A stretch of DNA of 64,000 nucleotides, from contig CM022668.1 of assembly GCA_012295275.1 (NCBI GenBank), forward strand, positions 1 through 64,000, written 5' to 3'. Below the pieces are notes generated by a model. That model saw nothing but the letters and a program-made list of their open reading frames with translations. It had not been told where the DNA came from and searched no databases. The DNA comes from Chrysomallon squamiferum. Its lineage: Eukaryota; Mollusca; Gastropoda; Neomphalida; Peltospiridae. A program made the position numbers and the translations under genes. Shown here piece after piece: positions 21,241 through 34,100 of the stretch; the first letter of the stretch is position 1, and each line of letters starts with the position of its first letter.

Positions 21241-24200
21241 TCTAAATTGGGAAGGAAGCGACCAACTAAGAGAAAATGCAAATTTGTACATTAACAATTA
21301 TCTAAGGAAGAACTTAATTAAGTAAGTAAATAAATAATGACCTAAGTAAGCAAGGATGCAAGTTACTAAGTTAGTGAGAATGCAAGTAAGTACATTAACA
21401 ATTATCTAAGGAAGAAATAAATTCAGTACTTACGTAAATAATGAGCTAAGTAAGCAAGGAAACAAGTAACTAAGTAAGTGAGAATGTAAGTCATTGCATT
21501 AACAATTATGTGAGTAAGAATGTAAGTAAGTACTTAACTAATGACCTAAGTTAGCAGGGAAGATAATAAGTAAGTAAATAGCAACCTAAGTAAGTACATT
21601 AACAATTACCTAACTATCAAAGAAAGTAAGTAAGTACGTAAATAATGATCTAATATGGCAAGGAAGCGAGCAACTAAGAGAAAATGCAAATTCGTACATT
21701 AACAATTACCTAAGTAAGAACGTAATTAAATACGTAAATAATAACCTAAGTAAGCAAGGATGCAAGTTACTAAGTTAGTGAGAATGCAAGTAAGTATGTT
21801 TACAATTATCTAAGTAAGAAATAAATTTAGTACTTACGTAAATAATGAGCTAAGAATGCAAGGAAACAAGTAACTAAGTAAGTGAGAATGGAAGTCAGTA
21901 AATTAACAATTATGTGAGTAAGAATGTAAGTAAGTACGTTAAATATTGACCTAAGTTAGCAAGGAAGAGAATAAGTAAGTAAATAGTAACCTAAGTAAGT
22001 ACATTAACAATTATCTAACTAAGAAATAAATTAAGTAAGTAAGTAAATAATGACCTATGTAAGCAAGGATGCAAGTTTCTAAGTAAGTGAGAATGCAAGA
22101 AAGTACATTAACAATTATCTAAGTAATAAATAAATTAAGTAATTACGTAAACAATGACCTAAGTAAGCAAGGAAGCAAGTAACTAAGTAAGTCAGAATGC
22201 AAGTCAGTACATTTACAATTATGTGAGTAAGAATGTAAGTACGAAGTTAACTAATGTCCTAAATTAGCAAGGAAGCGAGTAAGTTAGTAAATAGTGAGCT
22301 AAGTAAGTACATTAACAATTACCTAACTATGAAAGAAAGTAAGTAAATACTAAATAATGATCTAAATTGGGAAGGAAGCGACCAACTAAGAGAAAATGCA
22401 AATTTGTACATTAACAATTATCTAAGGAAGAACTTAATTAAGTACGTAAATAATGACCTAAGTAAGCAAGGTTGCAAGTTACTAAGTTAGTGAGAATGCA
22501 AGTAAGTACATTAACAATTATCTAAGGAAGAAATAAATTCAGTACTTACGTAAAAATGAGCTAACTAAGCAAGGAAACAAGTAACTAAGTAAGTGAGAAT
22601 GTAAGTCATTGCATTAACAATTATGTGAGTAAGAATGTAAGTAAGTACTTAACTAATGACCTAAGTTAGCAGGGAAGATAATAAGTAAGTAAATAGCAAC
22701 CTAAGTAAGTACATTAACAATTACCTAATAATCAAAGAAAGTAAGTAAGTACGTAAATAATGATCTAATATGGCAAGGAAGCGAGGAACTAAGAGAAAAT
22801 GCAAATTTGTACATTAACAATTATCTAAGTAAGAACGTAATTAAATACGTAAATAATAACCTAAGTAAGCAAGGATGCAAGTTACTAAGTTAGTGAGAAT
22901 GCAAGTAAGTATGTTTACAATTATCTAAGTAAGAAATAAATCATGTAATTACGTAAATAATGAGCTAAGAATGCAAGGAAACAAGTAACTAAGTAAGTGA
23001 GAATGGAAGTCAGTAAATTAACAATTATGTGAGTAAGAATGTAAGTAAATTAAATAAATAAGAAAGTAAGGAAAAAAATACCCTAAGTTAGCAAGAAGAA
23101 GAGAATAAGTAAGTAAATAAATAAATTAAGTAAGTACATTAACAATTATCTAACTAAGAAATAAATTAAAGTAAAATTAAGTAAATAATGACCTATGTAA
23201 GCAAGGAAACAAGTTTCTAAGTAAGTAAGTGAGAATGCAAGTAAGTACATTAACAATTATCTAAGTAAAATAAATTAAGTAATTACGTAAATAATGACCT
23301 AAATTAAGGAAGGAAGTAACTAAGTAAGTAAGTAATGTCAAATGCAAATTTTTAATTTATAATTATGTGAGTAAGAATGTAAGTAAGAACTTAACTAATG
23401 TCCTAAATTAAAGTAAGAAAAAAGTTAGTAAATAAATAAATAAAGTAAGTAAGTTAAACAATTACCTGATGCAAGTGAAAGAAAGTTAACAAATAAGGAA
23501 TAATGATCTAAATTGGAAAAAGTAAGAAACAACTAAGAGAAAATGCAAATTTGTAAATTAATTATCTAAGTAAAATGCAAGGAAGTACATAAATAATTAT
23601 CTAAGGAAGAAAGCAAATGCAAGTACTAAGTAAAAATGAATAAGTAAGTACAAACAATTAACAATTAACTAAGAAAAAAAATAATTTAGTACTTAAAAAA
23701 TATAAATAAAGAAAGAAACAAGTAACTAAATAAGTGAGAATGTAAGTAAATTGCAAATTACAATTATGTAAGTAAGAAAGTAATTTAACAATTAACTAAT
23801 AAAAAGAAAGATAATAAGTAAGTAAATAATAACAACCTAAGTAAATAATTACCTAACTAAGAAAGAAATTAAGTAAGTAAATAAATTAATAATCTAAAAG
23901 GCAAGAAAGCAAGGTAAAAGAGAAATTAAATAATAACCTAATTATCTAAGGAAGAACGTAATTAAAAGTAAAATAATAACCTAATGCAAGGATGTAAATT
24001 AACAATTATCTAAGTAAAAATGCAAGTAAGTAACTTAACAATTATCCTAAGTAAAAATAAATTTAAGTAATTACGTAATAATGAGCTAAGAATGCAACAA
24101 TTAAGTAAGTAAGAAAATGGAAGTAATTAACAAATTAAATTAAGAAAGAATGTAAGTAAGTACTTAAATAAATAATGACCTAAGTTAGCAAGGAAGAGAA

Positions 24201-27200
24201 ATAAGTAAAAAATAGTAAGAAAAGGAAGTAAGTATTATTAACAATTATCTAACTAAGAAATAAATTAAGTAAGTAAGTAAATATAATGACCTAAGTAAGC
24301 AAGGATGCAACTTACTAAGTTAGTGAGAATGCAAGTAAGTATGTTTACAATTATCTAAGTAAGAAATAAATCATGTAATTACGTAAATAATGACCTAAGT
24401 AAGCAAGGAAGCAAGTAACTAAGTAAGTCAGAATGCAAGTCAGTACATTTACAATTATGTGAGTAAGAATGTAAGTAAGAACGTAAACTAATGTCCTAAA
24501 TTAGCAAGGAAGCGAGTAAGTTAGTAAATAGTGAGCTAAGTAAGTACATTAACAATTACCTAACTATGAAAGAAAGTAAGTAAATACTAAATAATGATCT
24601 AAATTGGCAAGGAAGCGACCAACTAAGAGAAAATGCAAATTTGTACATTAACAATTATCTAAGGAAGAACTTAATTAAGTACGTAAATAATGACCTAAGT
24701 AAGCAAGGTTCCAAGTTACTAAGTTAGTGAGAATGCAAGTAAGTACATTATCAATTATCTAAGGAAGAAATAAATTCAGTACTTACGTAAAAAATGAGCT
24801 AACTAAGCAAGGAAACAAGTAACTAAGTAAGTGAGAATGTAAGTCATTGCATTAACAATTATGTGAGTAAGAATGTAAGTAAGTACTTAACTAATGACCT
24901 AAGTTAGCAGGGAAGATAATAAGTAAGTAAATAGCAACCTAAGTAAGTACATTAACAATTACCTAACTATGAAAGAAAGTAAGTAAATACTAAATAATGA
25001 TCTAAATTGGCAAGGAAGCGAGCAACTAAGAGAAAATGCAAATTTGTACATTAACAATTATCTAAGTAAGAACTTAATTAAGTACGTAAATAATGACCTA
25101 AGTAAGCAAGGTTGCAAGTTACTAAGTTAGTGAGAATGCAAGTAAGTACATTAACAATTATCTAAGTAAGAAATAAATTAAGTAATTACGTAAATAATGA
25201 CCTAAGTTAGCAAGGAAGAAGAAAGTAACTAAGTAAGTAAATGTAACAAGTCAGTACATTAACAATTATCTAACTAAGAAATAAATTAAAGTAAAAGTAA
25301 TAATGACCTAAATTAGCAAGGAAATGCAAGTTTTAGTAAGTAGAATGCAAGTAATGTAAAGTACATTAACAATTATCTAAGTAATAAATAAATTAAGTAA
25401 TTACGTAAACATAATGACCTAAGTAAGCAAGGAAGCAAGTAACTAAGTAAGTCAGAATGCATGTCAGTACATTTACAATTATGTGAGTAAGAATGTAAGT
25501 AAGAACTTAACTAATGTCCTAAATTAGCAAGGAAGCGAGTAAGTTAGTAAATAGTGAGCTAAGTAAGTACATTAACAATTACCTAAGGAAGAAAGAAATT
25601 AAGTAAATACTAAATAATGATCTAAAAGGGGAAGGAAACAAGTAACTAACTAAGAGAAAATGCAAATTTGTTGCATTAACAATTATGTGAAGTAAGAACT
25701 TAATTAAAGTACTTAAATAATGACCTAAGTTAAGCAAGGGAAGATAATAAGTAAGTAAATAGCAACCTAAGTAAGTACATTAACAATTATCTAATTATCT
25801 AAGAAATAAATTAAAGTAAGTAAGTACGTAAATAATGATCTAATATGGCAAGGAAACAAGTAACTAAGAGAAAATGAATGCAAATTCATTTACATTAACA
25901 ATTATGTAAGTAAGAACGTAATTAAGTAAGTAAAAATAATGACCTAAGTAAGCAAGGAAGATAATAACTAAGTTAGTGAACCTAAGTAAGTACATTAACA
26001 ATTAAATAAGAAAAGAAAGTTAAGTACGTAAATATTATCTAATATGGCAAGGAAAGAAAAGAAAAATTTAGTAAATTACGTAAATAATGATCTAAGAAGA
26101 AGCAAGGAAACAAGTAACCTAAGTAAGTGAGAATGAAATGTCAGTAAATTAACAATTATGTGAGAAGAAAGAATGTAAGTAAGTACGTAAATAATAACCT
26201 AAATGCAATTAAGCAAGTAAGAAAGAGAAATAAAAGTAAGTAAATAAAATAATGATCTAAAATAAGTACAATAACAATTATCTAAATAAGAAATAAATTA
26301 AGTAAGTAAAGTAAATAATGACCTATGTAAGTAAGGATGCAAGTTTCTAAGTAAGTAAGAGAATAAGAAGTAAGTGAGAATAAGATTAAATTACAATTAT
26401 CTAATTAAATAAATAAATTAAGTAATTACGTAAAATAATGACCTAAGTAAGCAAGGAAGCAAGTAACTAAGTAAGTCAGAATGCAAGTCAGTACATTTAC
26501 AATTATGTGAGTAAGAATGTAAGTAAGAAGTTAACTAATGTCCTAAATTAGCAAGGAAGCGAGTAAGTTAGTAAATAGTGAGCTAAGTAAGTACATTAAC
26601 AATTACCTAACTATGAAAGAAAGTAAGTAAATACTAAATAATGATCTAAATTGGGAAGGAAGCGACCAACTAAGAGAAAATGCAAATTTGTACATTAACA
26701 ATTATCTAAGGAAGAACTTAATTAAGTACGTAAATAATGACCTAAGTAAGCAAGGTTGCAAGTTACTAAGTTAGTGAGAATGCAAGTAAGTACATTAACA
26801 ATTATCTAAGGAAGAAATAAATTCAGTACTTACGTAAAAAATGAGCTAACTAAGCAAGCAAGGAAACAAGTAACTAAGTAAGTGAGAATGTAAGTCATTG
26901 CATTAACAATTATGTGAGTAAGAATGTAAGTAAGTACTTAACTAATGACCTAAGTTAGCAGGGAAGATAATAAGTAAGTAAATAGCAACCTAAGTAAGTA
27001 CATTAACAATTACCTAATAATCAAAGAAAGTAAGTAAGTAAGTACGTAAATAATGATCTAATATGGCAAGGAAGCGAGCAACTAAGAGAAAATGCAAATT
27101 TGTACATTAACAATTATCTAAGTAAGAACGTAATTAAGTACGTAAATAATAACCTAAGTAAGCAAGGATGCAAGTTACTAAGTTAGTGAGAATGCAAGTA

Positions 27201-30200
27201 AGTACAAGTACAATTATCTAAGTAAGAAATAAATTTAGTAATTTAAATAAAAAATAATGAGCTAAGAATGCAAGGAAACAAGTAACTAAGTAAGTGAGAA
27301 TGCAAGTAAAATTAACAATTAATTAACAATTATGTAGAATGTAAGTAAGTAAGTAAATAATGACCTAAGTTAGCAAGAATAAGTAAGTAAATAGTAACCT
27401 AAGTAAGTAAATTAACAATTATCTAACTAAGAAATAAATTAAAGTAAAGTAAATAATGACCTATGTAAGTAAGGAATGCAAGTTTCTAAGTAAGTGAGAA
27501 TGCAAGTAAGTACATTAACAATTATCTAAGTAATAAATAAATTAAGTAATTACGTAAATAATGACCCTAAGTAAGAAGGAAGCAAAGTAACTAAGTAAGT
27601 CAGAAAAGTAAATAACAATTATGTGAGTAAGAATAAAGTAAAACTTAACTAATGTCCTAAATTAATGAAGTCAAGAAGAAGTAAGTAAAATAAAGAAAAT
27701 TAACAATTACCTAACTAAGAAAGAAAGTAAGTAAATAACTAAATAATGATCTAAATGAAGGAAGGAAAATAAGAGAGAAAAATGCAAATTTGTAATTAAC
27801 AATTATCTAAGAAGAAATAAAATAATTAAGTAAGTAAATAAATAATGACCTAAGTAAGCAAGGATGCAAGTTTCTAAAGTTAGTGAGAAAAGCAAGTAAC
27901 AATTTAACAATTATCTTATCTAGTAATAAATAAATTAAGTAATTACGTAAATAATGACCTAAGTAAGCAAGGAAACAAGTAACTAAGTAAGTCAGAATGC
28001 AAGTCAGTACATTTAACAATTATTAGTAAGAATTATGTGAGTAAGAATGACCTAAGTAAGAAGAAGTAAGTAAGTAAATAATTAACTAATGTCCTAAATT
28101 AGCAAAGGAAGCGAAAGAAGTAAGTAAAAATAAATAATGAGCTAAGTAAGTAAGTAAGTAAGTAAGTAAATTAGTAACAAATTACCTAACAAAAAAGAAA
28201 ATAAGTAAATAAAATAATGATCTAAATTGGCAAGGAAGCGACCAACTAAGAGAAAATGCAAATTTGTACATTAACAATTATCTAAGGAAGAAAATTAATT
28301 AAATTAAATAATAAATAATGACCTAAGTAAGCAAGGATGCAAGTTACTAAGTTAGTGAGAATGCAAGTAAAGTAAGTACATTAACAATTATCTAAGGAAG
28401 AAATAAATTCAGTAATTAAGGAAGTAAATTCAATGAGCTAAAATAATGAGCAAACTAAGAGGAAACAAGTAACTAAGTAAGTGAGAATGTAAGTCATTGC
28501 ATTAACAATTATGTGAGTAAGAATGTAAGTAAGTAAGTTAACTAATGACCTAAGTTAGCAGGAAGAGAAAATAAGTAAAATAGCAAATAAGTAACCTAAG
28601 TAAGTAAGAAATTAACAATTAACTAATAATAAAAGAAAGTAAGTAAAAATAAAAATAAATAATGATAAGTAATAATATAATGGCTAAGGAAGGAAGGAAG
28701 AAGAACTAAGAGAAAATGCAAATTTGTACATTAACAATTATCCTAAGAACGTAATTAAATACGTAAATAAATAACCTAAGTAAGCAAGGATGCAAGTTAC
28801 TAAGTTAGTGAGAATGCAAGTAAGTACATTAACAATTATCTAAGTAAAGAAATAAATTTAAATACTTACGTAAAAAATGAATAAGAATGCAAGGAAACAA
28901 AACAAGTAACTAAGTAAGTGAGAATGCAAGTCAGTAAATTAACAATTATGTGAGTAAGAATGTAAGTAAGTACTTAAATATTGACCTAAGTTAGCAAGGA
29001 AGAGAATAAGTAAGTAAATAGTAACCTAAGTAAGTACATTAACAATTATCTAACTAAAAAAAAAATAAGTAAGTAAATAAATAATGACCTATGCAAGGAA
29101 GCAAGGAAGTAAGAAGAAAATGCAAATTTGTTTTAACAATTAAGTAAGTAAGAAATAAATGCAAGAATTAAATAAATAATAACCTAAATAAGCAAGGAAA
29201 ACAAAAGTAAGTAATGCAAGTAATAAATTAACAATTATCTAAGTAAGAAATAAATTAAGTAATTAACGTAAATAATGACCTAAGAATGCAAGGAAGCAAG
29301 TAACTAAGTAAGTAAATGCAAGTCAGTACATTTAAATTATGTAAGTAAGAATAAAAATAATGAAGTTAAGGAAGAAATAAGTAAGTAATGTCCTAAATTA
29401 GCAAGAAATTAATAAATTAATTAAGTAAGTAAATAATGAAAAGTAATGAAGTAATAATAAAAAATGTAGCTAAAAGTAAAAATAAATAGTAAGCTAAGTA
29501 GTAATTACAAAATAAATTAATTACCAATTAAAAAAAGTAAAATAACTAAAAAGAAAGTAAGTAAATACTAAAATAATGATCTAAATTGGGAAGGAAGCGA
29601 CCAAAATTAAGAGAAAAAATAGCAAATTTGTAAGATTAACAATTATCTAAGGAAGAACTTAATTAAAAAATAATGATCTAAATTGGGAAGGAAAGTAAAA
29701 GAAAAAAATGCAAATTAATTAACAATTATCTAAGGAAGAACTTAATTAAGTAAGTAAATAATGACCTAAGTAAGGTTAAGTTAAATGAGAATGCAAGTAA
29801 TTAACAATTATCTAAGGAAGAAATAAATTCAGTACTTACGTAAATAATGAGCTAACTAAGCAAGGAAACAAGTAACTAAGTAAGTGAGAATGTAAGTCAT
29901 TGCATTAACAATTATGTGAGTAAGAATGTAAGTAAGTACTTAACTAATGACCTAAGTTAGCAGGGAAGATAATAAGTAAGTAAATAGCAACCTAAGTAAG
30001 TACATTAACAATTACCTAATAATCAAAGAAAGTAAGTAAGTACGTAAATAATGATCTAATATGGCAAGGAAGCGAGCAACTAAGAGAAAATGCAAATTCG
30101 TACATTAACAATTACCTAAGTAAGAACGTAATTAAGTACGTAAATAATCACCTAAGTAAGCAAGGATGCTACTTACTAAGTTAGTGAGAATGCAAGTAAG

Positions 30201-30956
30201 TACGTTAACAATTATCTAAGTAAGAAATAAATTTAGTACTTACGTAAATAATGAGCTAAGAATGCAAGGAAACAAGTATCTAAGTAAGTGAGAATGCAAG
30301 TCAGTAAATTAACAATTATGTGAGTAAGAATGTAAGTAAGTACTTAAATATTGACCTAAGTTAGCAAGGAAGAGAATAAGTAAGTAAATAGTAACCTAAG
30401 TAAGTACATTAACAATTATCTAACTAAGAAATAAATTAAGTAAGTAAGTAAATAATGACCTATGTAAGCAAGGATGACCTATGTTTTTCTAAGTAAGTGA
30501 GAATGAGAATGCAAGTAAGTACATTAACAATTATCTAAGTAATAAATAAATTAAGTAATTACGTAAATAATGACCTAAGTAAGCAAGGAAGCAAGTAACT
30601 AAGTAAGTCAGAATGCATGTCAGTACATTTACAATTATGTGAGTAAGAATGTAAGTAAGAACTTAACTAATGTCCTAAATTAGCAAGGAAGCGAGTAAGT
30701 TAGTAAATAGTGAGCTAAGTAAGTACATTAACAATTACCTAACTATGAAAGAAAGTAAGTAAATACTAAATAATGATCTAAATTGGGAAGGAAGCGACCA
30801 ACTAAGAGAAAATGCAAATTTGTACATTAACAATTATCTAAGGAAGAACTTAATTAAGTACGTAAATAATGACCTAAGTAAGCAAGGTTGCAAGTTACTA
30901 AGTTAGTGAGAATGCAAGTAAGTACATTAACAATTATCTAAGGAAGAAATAAATTC
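21241..30956 (+). repeat. Satellite with 1,115-bp 11-mer higher-order repeat
   Basis: The landmark TCATTGCATTAACAATTATG recurs at 21491 and 22606, exactly 1,115 bp apart, then at 24844, 26894, 28494 and 29897 with irregular blocks between. Summing the eleven monomers between landmarks gives six of 100 bp, one of 99 and four of 104, total 1,115. Clean tracts include about 21.24-23.05, 24.3-25.2, 26.4-27.2 and 29.8-30.9 kb. Between them lie degenerate tracts such as 23.5-24.2 and 29.1-29.7 kb. Confidence 0.95.
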
Positions 30957-31156
30957 NNNNNNNNNNNNNNNNNNNNNNNNNNNNNNNNNNNNNNNNNNNN
31001 NNNNNNNNNNNNNNNNNNNNNNNNNNNNNNNNNNNNNNNNNNNNNNNNNNNNNNNNNNNNNNNNNNNNNNNNNNNNNNNNNNNNNNNNNNNNNNNNNNNN
31101 NNNNNNNNNNNNNNNNNNNNNNNNNNNNNNNNNNNNNNNNNNNNNNNNNNNNNNNN
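30957..31156. other. Assembly gap, 200 N
   Basis: Exactly 200 N, a typical placeholder length. Both flanks fall in the same monomer type: AAATTC on the left and GAATGTAAGTCATTGC on the right. In intact copies these are separated by 57 bp, so the real missing length is probably 57 bp plus an unknown number of whole repeat units. The 80-residue frame across it is an artefact. Confidence 0.99.
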
Positions 31157-34100
31157 GAATGTAAGTCATTGCATTAACAATTATGTGAGTAAGAATGTAA
31201 GTAAGTACTTAACTAATGACCTAAGTTAGCAGGGAAGATAATAAGTAAGTAAATAGCAACCTAAGTAAGTACATTAACAATTACCTAACTAAAAGAAAGT
31301 AAGTAAGTACGTAAATAATGATCTAATATGGCAAGGAAGCGAAAAAGAAAATGCAAAGTACATTAACAATTACCTAAGTAAGTAATTAATGATCTAATAT
31401 GGCAAGGAAAGTAAGCAAGGATGCAAGTTAAAGTGAGAAAATGTTAACAATTAAATAAGAAATAAATTTAGTAACAATTACCTAAGAATGCAAGGAAACA
31501 AGTAATAAGTAAGTACGTAAAAAATAACAATTAAGTAAGTAAAGATTAAATATTACCTAAGTTAGTGAGAATGCAAAGTTCTAAAAAGTAAGTACAATTA
31601 ACAATTATCTAAATAAATAAAATAAATTAATAACGTAAATAATGACCTAATAATACTAAATAATGATCTAAATTGGGAAGGAAGCGACCAACTAAGAGAA
31701 AATGCAAATTTGTACATTAACAATTATCTAAGGAAGAACTTAATTAAGTACGTAAATAATGACCTAAGTAAGCAAGGTTGCAAGTTACTAAGTTAGTGAG
31801 AATGCAAGTAAGTACATTAACAATTATCTAAGGAAGAAATAAATTCAGTACTTACGTAAATAATGAGCTAACTAAGCAAGGAAACAAGTAACTAAGTAAG
31901 TGAGAATGTAAGTCATTGCATTAACAATTATGTGAGTAAGAATGTAAGTAAGTACTTAACTAATGACCTAAGTTAGCAGGGAAGATAATAAGTAAGTAAA
32001 TAGCAACCTAAGTAAGTACATTAACAATTACCTAATAATCAAAGAAAGTAAGTAAGTACGTAAATAATGATCTAATATGGCAAGGAAGCGAGCAACTAAG
32101 AGAAAATGCAAATTCGTACATTAACAATTACCTAAGTAAGAACTATCTAAGTAAGAACGTAATTAAGTACGTAAATAATAACCTAAGTAAGCAAGGATGC
32201 AAGTTACTAAGTTAGTGAGAATGCAAGTAAGTATGTTAACAATTATCTAAGTAAGAAATAAATTTAGTACTTACGTAAATAATGAGCTAAGAATGCAAGG
32301 AAACAAGGAAACAAGTAAGTAAGTAAAGTAGAATAAGAATTAACAAGTAAAATAGTAATAAGAATGTAAGTAAGTAGTTAAATATTATTACCTAAGTACT
32401 TAAATATTGACCTAAGTTAGCAAAGAAAGAATAAATAAATAAGTAAATAGTAACTAAAAGTACATTAACATTATCTAACTAAAAATAAATTAAAGTAAAA
32501 TAATGACCTATGTAAGCAAAGCAAGCAACTTTCTAAAGAAAATGACCTAAGTACATTAACAAATCTAAGTAAGAATAATTAAAGTAAATTAACCTAAATA
32601 AATAAATTAAATAAAAGTAAAAAAGTAAGTACATTAACAATTATCTAAGTAAGAAATAAATTATAATTACGTAAATAATAACCTAAGTAAGCAAGTAATG
32701 CAAGTAAGTAAGTAAGTCAGTACATTTACAAATGTAAGTAAGTACATTAACAAGTATGTCCTAAAGAATTAAAGTAAAGTTAAAAATAATTAAGTAATAA
32801 AAAGTAAGTAAGTAATAAAAGTAAAAGTAACTAAGTAAGTAAGTAAATTAACAAACTAATGAATAAAAAGAAAGTAAGTAAATAAATAAATAATGATCTA
32901 AATTGGGAAGAAGAAGTACAACTAAGAGAAAATGCAAATTTGTACATTAACAATTATCTAAGGAAGAACTTAATTAAGTACGTAAATAATGACCTAAGTA
33001 AAAAGCAAAGGTTGCAACTAAGTTAGTAAGAGAATGAGTAAATGCAAGTAACAATTACATTAACAATTATCTAAATAAAGAAATAAATTAAAGTACTTAC
33101 GTAAATAATAAGCTAACTAAGCAAGGAAACTAAGTAAGTAACTAACAAATCTAAGTAAGAATGTAAGTCAAGTACATTAACAATTATGTAAGTAAGAAGT
33201 AAAGTAAAGTAAAATGTAATTAATAAGTAAATAAGTAACTAAAGTAATAAGTAAGTAAGTAAATAATAACTAAGTAATTAATTAATTAATAATAACTAAT
33301 AAGAAAGTAAGTAAGTAAATACTAAAATAAACCTAATACAAAAAAATAATAAGTAAAAAAAAAGTAAGTACATTAACAATTACCTAAATCAAAGAAAGTA
33401 AGTAAGTACGTAAATAATGATCTAATGGCAAGGAAATAAGCAAAGAAGGAGCAAAAAACTAACTAAGAAAATGCAAATTTTGTACATTAACAATTACCTA
33501 AGTAAGAACGTAATTAAGTACGTAAATAATAACCTAAAGTTAGCAAGGATGCAAGTTACTAAGGATGCAAGAATGCAAGTAAGTAAGTAAGTAAGTAACA
33601 ATTAACAATTATCTAACAAAGTAAGTAAATTTAGTAATTTACAATTATCTAAAAAAAAATAAATTAAGTAAGTAAGAAATAAATAATGAGCTAAGAATGC
33701 AGAAATGTAACAAGTAAGTAAGTAAGTAAGAATGCAAGTAAGTAAGTAAATTAACAATTATGTAATAAGTAATAAAAAGTAAGTAATTAAATAAATACCT
33801 AGTAACCTAAAATAAGGAAATTAATAATTAAATAAATAATTAAATAAATTAATAAATTAATTATAATTAAATCTAAAAGAAATAAATTAAGTAAGTAAGT
33901 AAATAATGACCTATGTAAGCAAGGATGCAAGTTTCTAAGTAAGTGAGAATGCAAGTAAGTACATTAACAATTATCTAAGTAATAAATAAATTAAGTAATT
34001 ACGTAAACAATGACCTAAGTAAGCAAGGAAGCAAGTAACTAAGTAAGTCAGAATGCATGTCAGTACATTTACAATTATGTGAGTAAGAATGTAAGTAAGA

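Noticed and set aside
30927-31169. 80-residue frame across the assembly gap
   Set aside because: It exists only because N bases carry no stop codons.
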